64,000 nt of DNA from Hirundichthys speculiger (GCA_018398805.1 JAGFBZ010000906.1:310001-374000); one strand, 5' to 3'. Numbered from the stretch's first letter, positions 13,234 through 26,191 are shown. Notes: generated by a model not told the origin, from the letters alone. Numbers and translations are program-made.

Positions 13234-16200
13234 AAGAAGGAACTGCTTTGCATGTTTTAAACAGTGTTTTAATAATTGCCATTTCGTTTCCAGAGAGATC
13301 ACAAGACAGGTTTTTAAAGGCAGTCTGCCGGACATGTACTAGCAGGCTGGCGAGGGAGCAGATATTGATCAGAGATCCAGTCCAAGCTGGGTGAAGCAGC
13401 GCTGCCACGTCCCCACCCACGCCAGCACAAGTATGCTCTATAAAAAGATCAGATCTCTGGAGATTAGGGCTGTGTCTCTGGTGTGAGAAGGAGGCAGAAA
13501 CATGTTTGTGAGCATGCGAGTACATGTATGTCCACTTGACTCATGTGTTTGAACCCCCCCCCCCTCCCCCCACCGCTGACAGCCTCAGGTCCGAACGTTT
13601 GTGACTCAGAGCTGCAGTAATAGACGGAGGTGGGTTGGAAGCGAGGCCAAATGGACTTCATTCAAGGGAGAATTTAGTCACTATTTTTCTCCCTTTGAAC
13701 GCACCATAATGGTGCCACTATTGCAGCGCGCACAAATGAGTAATGCCAGTGGTAAATCTGCAAAGTACAGCTGAGCCATTTTTGGTTACAGCAACCCACT
13801 GAAGCTGGCAAGATTTGTAAAGAAGAGTGTTTTTTTTTTTTGTTTGTTTGTTTGTTTTAAATTGGACAAAAACTGTGGAAAATCAAAGGCTGTTTTGTGA
13901 AAATACATTTTGCCCTTCACTAAAAGTGTACTATTTTTAACAATGTTATCTGAGGTCTCCCAGATTTCCCTGGGATACATTTTTACAAACAGTTTTTAAT
14001 TGATCGTATTTCTTTCTCATAATGCTTGGCTTTCTCTCTGCTGAAGGTGCACTCGTCCTTCTAAGATTACCTAAAAGAAAACACTGTATTTCCCCAAGTG
14101 CAACACTTGCTGAAACATTTGCCGTTCGCTCGTTTCATCTACGTCACTTCACTGAGCTCTAATTACCAAAACAACGAATTTTTGTTTTCTCCGGTTACAT
14201 TTCTCAGTGAACAAATTCACACTCAATACTTCTCAAATAACATTTTCATATAGACAAGAATTGTTTGGAATGTTGACAGCTTTTTTTAAATGTTGCAGAT
14301 AAGGTATTAAAAACTCTAGGATTATAACTATATTTTACTGCAAAGTGCCTCTTTAAGCACCAGAGAGGCAACGTGGTGGCAGAATTTTTACCCTGTAATC
14401 TCAGTTAACTGTGTCTCACTTTAACAAAACACTTAGATTTAATTGCACGTTAATGTCAAGAGATCAAGGAATTACTCTAAGTTGCAACAACAAAATGATT
14501 AAGTCAAGAAAGCTGTTAGAGAGATGAGCCTGGCTCCACATTGCCTATGTCATGCTTAAACACTATTTTTATTTTCTAATTTGTCTCCCACATGTCATCA
14601 AACTGTAAGCATTCTCCTGTTTTCACTGATAGTGGATCTTATTAGACGGCTCGTGAATATAAATTTTGCTCCGTGAGAGTCCAATGTCTTTGTTAGATTC
14701 ACCTCAGAAAGATGACACAGTGACTCAGCGCAGTAAGTCAGGCGTGAGCAGGGCTCTTCAACACAGTACAAGATGGTGCCCTCTTCTGTGATGCACTTGT
14801 TAAGTTCTCTTTGTCTGTGCACGAGAACTTCGGGGTGCCGTGTCTTCCTGTAGGTCAAAGATGCAAACAGTATCTCTTGACACGCTGCGGGAAGCTAACT
14901 GTAGCTGCATTGCTGTAGCATTTTTTTTCTTAATTTCCTACGACTGTATGAATATTACAATTTAAAACGTAACATTTAAGTCCAGTATTTATTGATTCAA
15001 AAACGCCTTAAATAATGTTTTCCCCCTTTGGTTCTGACTGATGCTTCACAGTCCCTCGTCCTTGCAGTGCCAGGCCCTGTGCTTGAGCTCTGCCCGTACG
15101 GTGCCCTGCTCAGGTGTTGCAACAGATTGTCCATGCTGTTTCACAGGAGGAAGACTCCACCCTGCTCCTCTCCTCCGAAGTATGCGGGGATTAGGATCTT
15201 TCCAGCCTTTTATCCAGAGCTAACACCTTTACCGTGACACCGGCTACACAAAACAAATGCCGTCTGAGCCTTGTAGCGCACACGCACACAGCATGTTCCA
15301 CAACATGGGCACTCTGACTGCGCTTGGGTGTCAGCACTACCCAACTCAATTACTTTAGTCTGCAGCGCACCACTAATCTCCCCCCCCCCCCCACCCCCCC
15401 TCCCATCCCCTGCCCTGCCACCATTATTCCTGTACATCAACAGATTTGCATGTACTTTCGCGCGACTGTTTAGTTTGCTGTTTATTTTTAGAAGGCCATG
15501 CCTAATTAGGGGGAGCTGATGTAGAACACAAGCATAAACGGCAACATTAGTGCCGGCGCTAATGAGAGAAGATATTGTGGGTAAAGCTTAGTAATTTCAT
15601 CCTGTACTCTGTTATTATTCTTTCATTATCAGCTCAGCGGATGGCTGACCCTTCTACCTTTTTCGCTCCCGTCCCCTTTTTCTCTCCTTCTCTCCGTCTT
15701 TGAAGTGTAACGACCCTTTTTCTCCCCACTTCCTCCCCGCTGCTGGTGGTTATACGTAAGTTGCGTGTAAACACGCGCGTTCCTGACACCCTCGGCGGAC
15801 CTTCTTGACGAAGTGCAAACAACAATGAGGCGCGATGCAATGATGTGAGAAAACCGCTCAATCGGCCCCTCTACACCCATTTTTCATATCAGCCATCATA
15901 TATAATTCCTCATCACCAGTCCAATACCCCGACGCGCCACGGTTCACCTCGCTGGGAAGAGGAGACACAGTGAAGAGAATCAAAAGTAATCAGTGTACAT
16001 CAGGGATGCTTCAAGAACCCCACGCCCGTGTTGCCGCAACAATTTCCCCAATCACTGGCTGATTTATTTCACTCTGATTTTATTTTTTATCCTAATAACA
16101 CTCATCAGTTACCATAATGCACCTGGGCATGTTCCAAGCGGGCTCTGAGGATTTCCAGTGCTAGGTGGTGTGATTAAATTGACTGGTAGGGTGAGACAGA

Positions 16201-17085
16201 ATGGAGAGGTATTGCCCAAATTATCTGTCACACTGGCAGTGTGTCCACGGAGGCAGGACAGGGGGACGCATTGCTCTGGGCAGTCAGCTGTCGCGGGCTA
16301 AATGTGGGCCCGCCTTGTCAGGGGCTCATTATCTTTATCCGTTTTCTCTTATTATAAGGGCAGTGGTGATTAGACAGCTGTTTAGAAGACAATAACTCAC
16401 AAGCAAAATATGCTCTTTCTCCTCTACCAGTTGGAAAACACTGTATGTGCATTAACTCCTCCATATTTTCTTCCCTTCCACAAGTTTACTTCATATAGAT
16501 ACATTTGTCTATCATTTTCCCATTACAGAGTCTTTTACAGCATGAAAAAAAAGTTTTTCACAAAGCTTAATGGTATTAATAAATCATCTCATTGTAAGTG
16601 TATGTTGTTTTTTTTTTCCTTCATGATGATGCTGATATCCAGAAACCAACCTATATTCAGAGTTTTCTGGACTCAACTTCAGTGTAAAGAGCAGGAAGAT
16701 CTCCAAGTTGTCAAAGGGTACGTAGTCACCGGTGGCACGGAGCTGCAGGGAAGTGTGCTGTCACGCCTGTCTCCCCGCTGCCCCTCTCAGGCTGGAGCCC
16801 CTCTGTGCCCCTCTGCTTAATCAGTCTGCTCAGTATGCAGAACAGCCCCCCTGACGGCCCAGTGCGCAGCCCCCGGTTGCTGACCTCCCCTAAAGCTCCG
16901 GTGCCGAGTTGGGCTGAGCTGTGCCCAGCCAGCCGGTGCCAGATGTCAGATGGGATGGATGACAGAGATAGTTTTGCAGATGCACAGCCAGTCTGGAACA
17001 GGTAGCTTTGGCAAAGGCTTTTTTTCCCTAAAGTTTGGCCTCTTTGGCAGCCGGATGTGTGCTGCTCATTTGCCAGATAAAGATT
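13234..17085. other. Non-coding DNA with CNE-like stretches
   Basis: No exon recognised. C-rich runs (about 13553-13571 and 15381-15402) and a T(n)/GTTT(n) tract (about 13830-13858) are present. The parts 15480-15600 and 16010-16390 are repeat-free with several ATTA/TAAT cores, and are candidate conserved elements. The 136-codon ORF at 16410-16820 resembles nothing known to me. Confidence 0.5.
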
Positions 17086-17108
17086 AAAAAAAAAAAAAAA
17101 ACTTTTGT

Positions 17109-17177
<69 letters not shown>
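17086..17177. repeat. Compound A(n)-(AC)n-(AT)n microsatellite
   Basis: A 16-base A run (17086-17101) is followed by about 13 AC units (17109-17134) and about 21 AT units (17135-17177). Tyr/Ile/Cys/Val-repeat ORFs on the minus strand come from this tract. Confidence 0.97.
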
Positions 17178-17178
<1 letters not shown>

Positions 17179-19752
17179 CCAGCTTTAAATGTGTACGAAC
17201 ACACACACAAGAAACAGAAAAGAAGTGCTTTGTGAATTTGGGTTTCTTTGAACCAGAACTTGGTTGAAGATTAGAACGACTCATCGGCCTGTTCGGAGTT
17301 AAAAGGCAGCAGAGAATATTCAAATGTTGCACTCAGTTTCCTTTGAACTGTTATGTTTGACTTTTTTTTTTAATTAATATTATTATTCTGTAGCAACCCT
17401 CAGCATTGACATTATCTTTATGCGTTTGTCCATAATTCATAGGGAGATCCAACTAATGGGTGTTGTGGTAAAACACATGTGATTTATAGTTAAAATCAAA
17501 AGTGAAATCTGCAAAGGAAACACATGGCAACGGAGTCGGGCTCAGAAAAACAACATTTCAGCGTGCGTTAGAACTTCTGATTTGATAGGTATTTGACTCA
17601 ACCGACATTATTTGTGAACATATTAACTCTCACTGCCCCCCCACCCCCACCCACCCATTCCCACACCTTCATCAAAACTTGGCTGATGTAATTCAAAGCA
17701 ACACAACAGTCATAACAACACATGAGGCTCATGCACGTGTCAGGCGGTTCACCAGAAAGTCACATTTTGCGGAAAAAAAAAAAAAAAAAGAAAAAGAAAA
17801 AAATTCCCTGGGAATTCAGAAGTATAATTCTTGTCTGCCTCTCAGCGTGTCACACTTCAGAAGAAGTCTGGGTATTGATCTCCGGGAAGCAAGTCTGTCA
17901 TTGTTGCCGTGTGCCTGGCCCCGAATCCTAACTCAGCAAGGACCCAGAGAGGATACTAAACCCCCTGAGGCTGATTAGAGGCATTTCACTGGGAGACTCT
18001 CAGGTCACTCTTTAAGTTCCTTCCTCATCCCGCAAGCCTGCCATATCGGGAAACTGAGACTTGGGGAAATGACTCACTCAAAAAAAGTTTTTTTTTTTTT
18101 TTCCTTTTTTTTTGCAGCTGTTAACCTTTGAGTTACTATACTTTTTAGCTATTTTGAAGTGTGTGTGTGCATGTGTGCGTGTGTGTGTGGGCAATCTTTC
18201 GCCAGTCGGTCCTGACCGCTGCGCTCTGATTGATCACATGGTCTGATTCTGTCAAACGATGGTAGAAGCTCAAGCTGCAAGAAAGAGATGCAGACAGTCG
18301 GGGGGGGGGGCATTTTTATTTTGTAGCTTTCATAGTGTTTCTGTAATTTATTTTTCTACTATTCTCTGATCCTCCAGTATTTATACACTTTATGCATCCA
18401 AATGCTCTTTCTTTTGGCAGTCTTTTTGTTTTTCACAGGCTCAGACAAGACAGAGAGCGAAACAAGAAAACGGCGATAATATGACTGCAGTGAAAAAAAA
18501 AGGCATGAGTTACAGGTGAGGGAGTGGCTCTTAGTTTTTGCTGTGCAATTCAATCTTAAAATGACACAATATTGAGTTATTATAATATAATAATATTCTT
18601 GATGTAATAGTCTAAATTATTATGGAGGGCTGAAGCAGATAACAACATCTGGTCACCCTGAAAAGAATGCTAATGCTCAAATGAAATTTCTGCTTGCAGA
18701 GAAAATGAATACAAATCTTAGTCCCTGGAAGCATTTAGGAAGGCAGACAGGAAGCTCAACTTACCAGAATCATGCATTTTATTTGGTTTCTCTTTATCAG
18801 TATTTTAGCATTTTCTGCAAGATAACTGTTGTATACAGGCGGGTAGGTCTTTCTGGACCTTACATTGCCCTCTGCAGTATTTTTTTCCTTTTTGCATCCC
18901 GGGACATCTTAAAGCAGGTGTTCAGTGATCATGTTTTAATGTGACAGTTAAAAGACATAAAACGTACCACCTGCAAAAGACAAAAAAAAAAACCAAAACT
19001 GCTTAACACACATAGAAATGATGTCAATGACATTACTGAGAGGAAATTAAAACCACAAAAGAAATTCCTTTAAATTATTCATATGAATATAGAGATTTCA
19101 ACCTTGTACACGTCTTCACAAATCCACAACTGAGTTGAATTCGGAGGAGCTGTCAGAAATCGAGCCAAAGCTCACGATGATAGACCTATAGGTTGGTTCC
19201 AGGCGTATCATGAAGGGAAATTAAAATGTCAGGTTGTTCAAACATGATGACCTCTGAGAAAACTGAGACGAGTGAGCTCAGGTGTGTTTTAATACGACAC
19301 CATGTTGAGAAGACATCTGCAAAGATCTTCGGGAAGTAATCGTCGATGCCAATTAATCTGGAAGGCAAATTTCTAAAATTAATAATCGTGTAGAACATTC
19401 GAGACAGTTGCCAGTATTCCCAGGAGTGGACATCCACCTAAAGGTTTGTTTAAAACGATAATTCATTCTCCCGCTTGGTTCAGTTGCGTTGCGTTGCTTC
19501 CGTCAGACGTTGGGGGATTTTCAACTTTTTAAGCTTCAACGGGAGCATCAGCCAGTGAAAACTGCAGCTACACAGCTAACCCATGCAAATGAAACCATAC
19601 ACAGGGGTGGGAACTGTTGAAGAGCTTACCTGTGCTGCAAGCAGGAGGACAGCTGATTGGTTGTTCATGCTGCTCCAAAGGTACGCACCGCTGTACTGCT
19701 GTGTGGTGTGAGACCCTGGTTAGGTGCAGACCGGAGCATCTGGACCGACACC
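17178..19752. other. Non-coding DNA with homopolymers
   Basis: No gene or transposon end seen. Simple sequence: CCCACC-rich (17635-17665), A-rich (17774-17803), T runs (about 18087-18112), (GT)n near 18160-18190 and a G run at about 18301-18310. Confidence 0.6.
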
Positions 19753-20846
19753 CTCTACATCAGTGGTTCTCAACTGGTCTGGCTTCAGGACCCACCATCA
19801 CCCTTAATGACAAGCCGTGACCCAAATCAAGGAAAATTTCCAACTTCCCAAATTTATTGAATGAAAAGATCGTGCAGTTTGAATCGGAGATAGTAGAATA
19901 GAATATCACAGAATGCCAACACAAAAAAATAAGTTTATTGGTGAACCAAAATGGCAAAAACTAAAACGGCATAACCAAAACGACTTAAAGTGCTAAATAT
20001 TCCCTTTGATGCTCAATTCGCTGCATTTTAATTAAATCCAAAACACTTCACTTCAGTAACTTCAGCCTTTTTTAACAGAATTAAAATGCACAAGCATGGA
20101 ATAAAAAATGCAACCACTGAGCAGTAGTTTCAAAAAGAACTCAAAATATATAGTTTTAGCTGAATAACCACTCACTGACCTTTGTGTTCAAGATAAGAAA
20201 ATCCATATCTCATATATTCCTTATTGTATCTACGTTTCATCATGCTCAACATACAGTCATGGAAAAAATTATTAGACCACCATTTTTTCTTCACTTTCTT
20301 GTTCATTTTAATACCTGGTACCACTAAACGTCATCATGTGACTAAAACAGAAAAGAAAACACTGAATGCATAAAAGCAGTGTTTTTGGCAGTACAACGCC
20401 ATAGCTATTGATGTAAAAACTTAAGTGATTTAGGTTATAATCAAGAAAACCATGGAAAATGGTAAGATATCAGCTCTTAAATAAAACTCTTATGAGCAAT
20501 CTTTGTGGTTATCGTTATGTTTGTCCAAACAAATGTACCTTTAGTTGTACCAGGCATTAAAATGAACAAGAAACTGAAGAAAACAAGGGTGGTCTAATAA
20601 TTATTTCCATGACTGTATGTAAACACACTTTCCAGGTCTTTTTCTATGGTGTGAACTGGCGGGTGTCAACTTGCATTACAGGGCATTATCGCCATCTAGT
20701 GTTAAGGAGTATGAATGACACACTTTTTTTTTTTTTTTTTTTTTTTAGCATTTCCTTCCCCAGGCAAAGGCCCACAACCCACTAAAAACGGGTCTGCGAC
20801 CCACTTTTGGGTCACGACTTACCAGTTGAGAACCACTGCTCTAAAA
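19753..20846. mobile_element. hAT-type DNA transposon remnant containing a nested MITE
   Basis: Ends are CAGTGGTTCTCAACTGGT (19761-19778) and its exact inverse ACCAGTTGAGAACCACTG (20821-20838), a typical hAT terminus. The 8-bp flanks CTCTACAT and CTCTAAAA agree at 6 of 8 positions, as expected for an aged hAT duplication. Near both ends is the motif GACCCAC / GTGGGTC. No intact transposase. A Tc1-type MITE at 20252-20617 interrupts it, so the hAT inserted first. Confidence 0.82.
20252..20617. mobile_element. Tc1/mariner-type MITE, copy 2 (nested in the hAT element)
   Basis: TA-flanked, with the same inverted ends and interior as the copy at 3577-3940 but in opposite orientation. No transposase. 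Nesting inside the 19753-20846 hAT gives relative age. Confidence 0.9.
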
Positions 20847-21390
20847 GAGGTGGTCTTGATTAGAAGGATTTGGAGAATTCTGGTGCAGATCTGGTGAAAA
20901 AGCCGACAGAACTCCAAACAAAATCAAAAGCCGATTAAAAAAACTCAACATCACAATACGATTAGAAGATCGCTTGACATGCATCCAACAAACTGAATTA
21001 TTTGGTGAGAGTGATAATCGATAGAAATATAAAGAATCACTAGGGCATTAACCATTCTATAAGTTGACCTTCATGACAAGTGTACCTTGTCATAAAACAT
21101 GCAGTAGACTGGTGAACCTTGAGGATGTTCACAATCAAATGGACGCTTTGATTTTATTTTGTGTGAAAAATAACAGAACCAGGGGGACAAGTGACAAGTT
21201 TGCAAACTCAAAAAGTGATTTGAACCAGAGCAAAAGAAGAGAAAAGTGTGAAAGCACCTCAAGATTTGAAAAGAGTTGAATCCATATATATGTGAATTTT
21301 GATTTTGTTGTATTAAGTATATTATTTAGTTAATATCACAGTGTTAAAGCTGTGGAGCTGTGGTCTCTATTCCATAACTGTTTAAAATTT
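20847..21390. other. Non-coding DNA
   Basis: Nothing recognised. ORFs of about 60-70 codons on both strands (21064-21279, 21071-21262) shadow each other. Confidence 0.5.
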
Positions 21391-22140
21391 TTGAATGACA
21401 GCGTTTTGAAGAGGATGCGTAGTGTCGTCCATCATGTTTTGCATATTATGTAGCTTTGAAGCTGTGTTCAGATATCTGTACTCATCTACTACCTTCGCCT
21501 CTTCTCCCAGAATGAAAATAATGCTTGGCTCACTCCTGGTCCCCCCGAAACCCACAATCATGTCCTTTAGTCTCGCTCACGTTCAAGATGAGGTGATTGT
21601 TCCCACAGCATACCTGAGCCCACCAGTTCTCTGTACTCAGTCAGCTGTCCACCACTGAAACACCCCACATCGACAGAGTTGTCTGAAGACGACTGGTGTA
21701 CTGGAAGTCTAACGAGTGGAGAAGAGAAATGTGAGATCCCAAGGTCCCCTGTGGTTCTCCTTTGCTGCTGCCCATCTGCTCAGACATATAACCTTTCAGT
21801 CTCAAAAACTGTGGTCTATTGGCCAGGTAGTCAATAATACCATGCAACTGTGGAGGTATCCAACTATGTTCTCTGTATTTTCACACGTTACAGTTCAGGA
21901 GGAATTGGGTTAAATGGTGTGATCATGGAGCAATGAAAGTAGTCAAAGAACATGATCTTCACAGTGCTACTTTCTTTGTCCAGATAAGAGTGGGTTTATT
22001 GAAGCAGGTGAATGGTGACATCTTCGCCTCCAACACTATGGTCATAAACAAACAGACGTGGATCCTTAAAAGAGCTTTTTGTTTGCATATTTCAGTGTGC
22101 CAACAGCAGTTTCTCAGGGACTTTCATAATGTGTGATCTC
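21391..22140 (-). pseudogene. Decayed LINE reverse transcriptase (CR1/L2/Rex group)
   Basis: Read on the minus strand in several frames, it follows the order of a LINE polymerase domain. A diverged LFVDFSSAFNTI-like stretch lies near 21890-21980. Next is IIDYLANRPQFLRLKG with SKGEPQGT (21720-21845), the fingers/palm part. Then come a T-K-D-M-I-V-like motif and VVDEYRYL (about 21455-21560), matching TKELVIDF and DYKYLG of the better preserved LINE at 48722-49862. Frames are broken, stops interrupt it, and the catalytic (F/Y)xDD box is not readable. Boundaries are approximate. Confidence 0.72.
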
Positions 22141-22452
22141 TGGGCAGCTACTATACAGTTCCTGAGCCAAGCACCTGGAACTGAACATTAGCTATGGCCA
22201 CAATGTGAACTGTATCAGAGCAAACAATAAGAGCAACCTGAGACTCATGACTTGAGACAAGGTTTTATAAAAACTCTGTACAAGCATTTTTAATGGCTTT
22301 CTGGTGTTTGGACATTTACATCTAAATTCTAAGGATGCTTATCCTCCTTTATTTTATTCATCTCAGACCGTGTGCGAGCACCTACGGTATCTTTCAACAT
22401 AGTCTTCAACATTAGTTAAAGCAAGCGTTCAGATCAAAAGAGTCATATAGGG
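22141..22452. other. Non-coding DNA between a LINE relic and a hAT element
   Basis: No feature recognised. It may include further decayed 5' sequence of the LINE on the minus strand, but no motif could be read. Confidence 0.4.
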
Positions 22453-23038
22453 CCGTGGTCCCCAAGCCCCAGGCTGCAGACCAGTACCGGGCCGTGGATC
22501 AATTGGTACTGGGCAAGAAAAAAATAGTTTTTTTCAGTTTTATTTATTATATGAGCCTGAACGAGCTTTTATTTTTAAAAATCTTTTATTTTGAAAAGTG
22601 ACCGGATTCTCTCGGTTACATCTCGGTCACTTGAGTGCCAAAATTTAACCCAGCTAGCAAAATTAGCGAAGAAACGGACATCTTTGGAAAATTTGCTTGT
22701 AAAGGGGAAAAAAAGGAACAGAGTGAAGAGAAAGAAGAACAGCCTACAACTTCCAAGAAAAAGAAAGCTTTTAACAAGACAAAACCAGGAGTCCTACTTG
22801 AAATATGGATTTATCACGACATGTGATTCCCACGGACCAAGCCCGCTCTGAGTGAGGTTTTTTTTTTCCTTTTTTCATTATTTATTTAATGGGTACAGAA
22901 GATGTTACCAGGTACTTTGTTGTTATACTCATATTATGTTATTGGCGTAATGTAACGAGGAAGCCCCGCCCCCCAGGTCCGCGGTAAACTTGTCAAGCGT
23001 TGACCTGTCCGCAGTTACAAAAAGGTTGGGGACCTCTG
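22453..23038 (+). mobile_element. hAT-type element with N-terminal transposase remnant
   Basis: The left end CCGTGGTCCCCAAGCCCC and the right end GGTTGGGGACCTCTG are inverted, matching the common vertebrate hAT terminus CAGTGGTCCCCAACC. Eight-base flanks ATATAGGG (22445-22452) and ATATAAGG (23039-23046) agree at 7 of 8. Inside, the + strand reads through QESYLKYGF (about 22780-22820). This resembles the start of hAT transposases of the ZBED/SCAND3 type, where a Y-L-K-Y/F-G-F motif follows a Lys-rich stretch. The frame then ends, so this is an internal-deletion derivative without a catalytic domain. Confidence 0.82.
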
Positions 23039-23046
23039 ATATAAGG

Positions 23047-25749
23047 TATTGAATCTTGAAAAACTGAAATATTTAAACGGTAAACTGCCTGAAACAGTGC
23101 GTTAGTTTTACCCTAACATGAAGGACCGCAGCACTAGATAAAACAGGGACTTGATTAGAGCTAGTTTTGTTGCAAATTTCAGCAACACAAACATATAATC
23201 CTTCAGATACAACAGGATCCTCTTTCATGCGACGAGCCGGTTGTCATCCAAGCACCGATGATAAAAAGTCTTTGACCGAAGGTCCCATCTCGCAGTGTAA
23301 TGCGTACGACGATCATCAGCGATCAAAAAAGTTTATTTGCATTCTTGTTGTGATGCAGATTCAGAAGTGCCATGCCATTCCTTCCATCTCTCAGCAGGTC
23401 AGAGCCGGGCCAGAGAGTCTACTGGGGGCAGAATGACCTTTACCTTATTGAGTTAAGCGTGATGAGATTACAGAATGGCCTCAACTGCCAGCCCAATTAC
23501 CACCCTGTTCTCCATTAGTGACCTCTGGCTGGGACTGAATGCATACAGTACGTGCATCCAGGCTGCACAAACACACATCTGCACTCACAATGCCAAGGTT
23601 ATAGGTAATAAACCACAAACGAAGACCTTTTTAACCTGGCACAAAAACAGAACACATGTAGTCCCAGATACAGATGGATAGACTTTGGTTTAGTGCTTCA
23701 ATATCTGTCTGTCTGTGATTAAAGCGCACACTGTGTAAGCTTAGTGTTTGTGCATCCATTAAGGTGTACCTTATGTATGTGTACAAGTCTGTATTTATTG
23801 TGCAGCCAAGCTAGTCCGCGGGGCGAGCCTGCTCTCTCCTTCTTTCGCCTTGTCACATTTGTCTGTTCCTATCTGCCTCACAGTCTTCTCTGCCTCCCCC
23901 GCACTCTGCCTGGGGAGTGATTAAATCAGTGTAGGCCTGTCTACAAGCCAAAGAAATTGGCATGTAAATACACTCACAAATATATACATTCACAAACACC
24001 CACACAGCCACATTAACAGACACACTTACAAATGGGGGGACACAGAGCAGACTCAAATACACAGACACCTATATGTTTACCTCCATTCCCTGACAAGTAT
24101 TTGAACACAAAGCCTCCAATATTTATTCAGTCTTAAAATTGCTTGGCCTCAAAGATTTCTCAGCCTGTCACATTTAGACTTGGCTTAACAGCTGACTTGC
24201 TGTTTGTACGGTACAGCGGCCCGTATGTGTGTGTGTAGACGGTGCGGTAATTAAATATGCTCTGTTAAGGTGCTGTGAGATCTAGGGGTGAACATTTTGT
24301 GGGCTCCAGCGATGCAGTGGAAGGCCGACTCTCTACAGTCCTTTCACTGCCGCTTTCAGCCAGAGTAAGAGGAGGATGGACCGCAGGCGGGCCCGTCTCG
24401 CAAGGTCAACTACTGCCCATAGACGCCGAACAAGAGGTCCAGGCAGCCGTGCGCCTCAGGAACACCGCCCTCGGAGGACCAGGTATATCCAGGAATGTCC
24501 AGATAGCTGAGCATTTGGGTCAGGCCCTCGTGAAATCTACATACATTTATTCCTACACTGCTCTGTGCTGAACGAGAGCTCTGAAAGTCTTAAACGGGCG
24601 TGCACATGCAACAGATGCCCCGAAGCATGCACTCTGAGCACTACGTGTGCTATTCTGCATAAAGGCGCGTCTATAAATGTATTTCATTTCAAGAGCGTGC
24701 GCTTCAGTCTGTGTGTGTGCGCGCATGCACATGCAACAGCACGTCCTTATGATAAGTGACTCCCGGGCTGATTAAAGAGATCTCTTTTTCTCCATAATGA
24801 ACACAGGAGATCCATCAGCCGTTGCCTTTGAGGAACACCAGGCGCATCAGGAGCTAAAGCGCCTGTGATCTCTCCGATTTCAACCAGCATTGATTAACTT
24901 GGCAGCATATTAAATGGAAAGGTATCGAGCTGGATGGATCAGCAAAAAAACCCCCCCAAAAAAACCAGTTTGTCTTGTTTGTGTTGTTACAAGGTAAAAT
25001 TTGCATACCTGAGTAAAGTTGAAGTGCTTATGTTTTGGAATCAGTGCAGATATGACTAAAGTTGTTACGGGTCAGCTGAATGGGTCAGAATATTAACAAG
25101 CCTACGTTTGTTGAGGTCTAATGAAGCAGATGAAATATCTTCTTTAGCACTTATTTGCATGGAATTTTCTCATTTTATACTCAACATCTAATTTGCATAT
25201 AACCTCTTTTTCTTTTTCTTTAAGATTAAACACACCATGCTTATATTTTGCACGCATACATGTACGTTTTTCTTTTGGAGATGACATTACAACCATCATT
25301 ATAAGTTAAAAGTAAGCATTTACGATAAAGTGAATCTTGTCTAATTTATTCATGTTAGATACTTGAATAATGACATTTTTTTCTCTTTGTTTTATCACAG
25401 TATTCATCCTAATTTTCATTCTACGCTATGTATTTTGTAGTGAAGGTTCAAAACACACATTCATTAAGTCTAATTGCATCCCAGTTGAATTTAGAGCCAT
25501 CCGTGGGCGTGACTGGGGTGGACTGAATAGCTTAATAATGGCGTAATTACAACATTTTCTTGGTCGTTGCAAAAAGTTTTCACATACCTAAAACACTCTG
25601 AGACAGAAACAGGTGATTCACAGCAATTAAAGGAGATGTGGGTCTTTAACTGGCTCAAAGAGTCTTTAAAGTCGGGGTTTAGTGTTTTGAGGGGTTCAAG
25701 ATCAGCTATATCTATTTTCAAATATTCTGAAAGCATGAACACACACACA

Positions 25750-25750
<1 letters not shown>
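23047..25750. other. Non-coding DNA with CNE-like stretches
   Basis: No exon recognised. The parts 23360-23540 and 24760-24930 are repeat-free with ATTA cores and look like candidate conserved sequence. A locally GC-rich stretch (about 24340-24490) stays open for 98 codons on the + strand, but its product matches no family. Alternating CA/CG tracts occur at about 23960-24060 and 24705-24735. Confidence 0.5.

Positions 25751-25812
<62 letters not shown>
25751..25812. repeat. (TA)n microsatellite, left flank of a MITE
   Basis: About 31 TA units run directly into the left terminus of the MITE at 25811. Confidence 0.97.
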
Positions 25813-25815
<3 letters not shown>

Positions 25816-26186
25816 TCATGGAAAAAATTATTAGAGACCACCATTTTTTCTTCTTCACTTTCTTGTTCATTTTGATACCTGGTACTACTAAACGTCATCA
25901 TGTGACTAAAACAGACAGAAAAGAAAACACTGAATGCATAAAAGCAGTGTTTTTGGGCAGTACAACGCCATAGCTATTGATGTAAAAAAAACTTAAGTGA
26001 TTTAGGTCATAATCAAGGAAAACCATGAAAAAAATGGTAAATATCAGCTCTTAAATAAAACTCTTATGAGCAATCTTTGTGGTTATCATTATGTTTGTCC
26101 AAACAAATGTACCTTTAGATGTACCAGGCATTAAAATGAACAAGAAACTGAAGAAAAAAAGGGTGGTCTAATAATTTTTTTCATGA

Positions 26187-26191
<5 letters not shown>
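25811..26191. mobile_element. Tc1/mariner-type MITE, copy 3 (inside a TA microsatellite)
   Basis: Same ends and interior as the copies at 20252 and 45739, in the same orientation. It has several small insertions, such as GA in the left end (TTAGAGACC) and longer A runs, giving 381 bp. (TA)n tracts on both sides fit insertion into an existing TA array, since the family targets TA, or later growth of TA from the duplicated target. Confidence 0.9.

Noticed and set aside
16410..16820. 136-codon ORF on + and an overlapping 136-codon ORF on minus (16726-17136)
   Set aside because: No family resemblance; the second runs through the AC/A-rich repeat.
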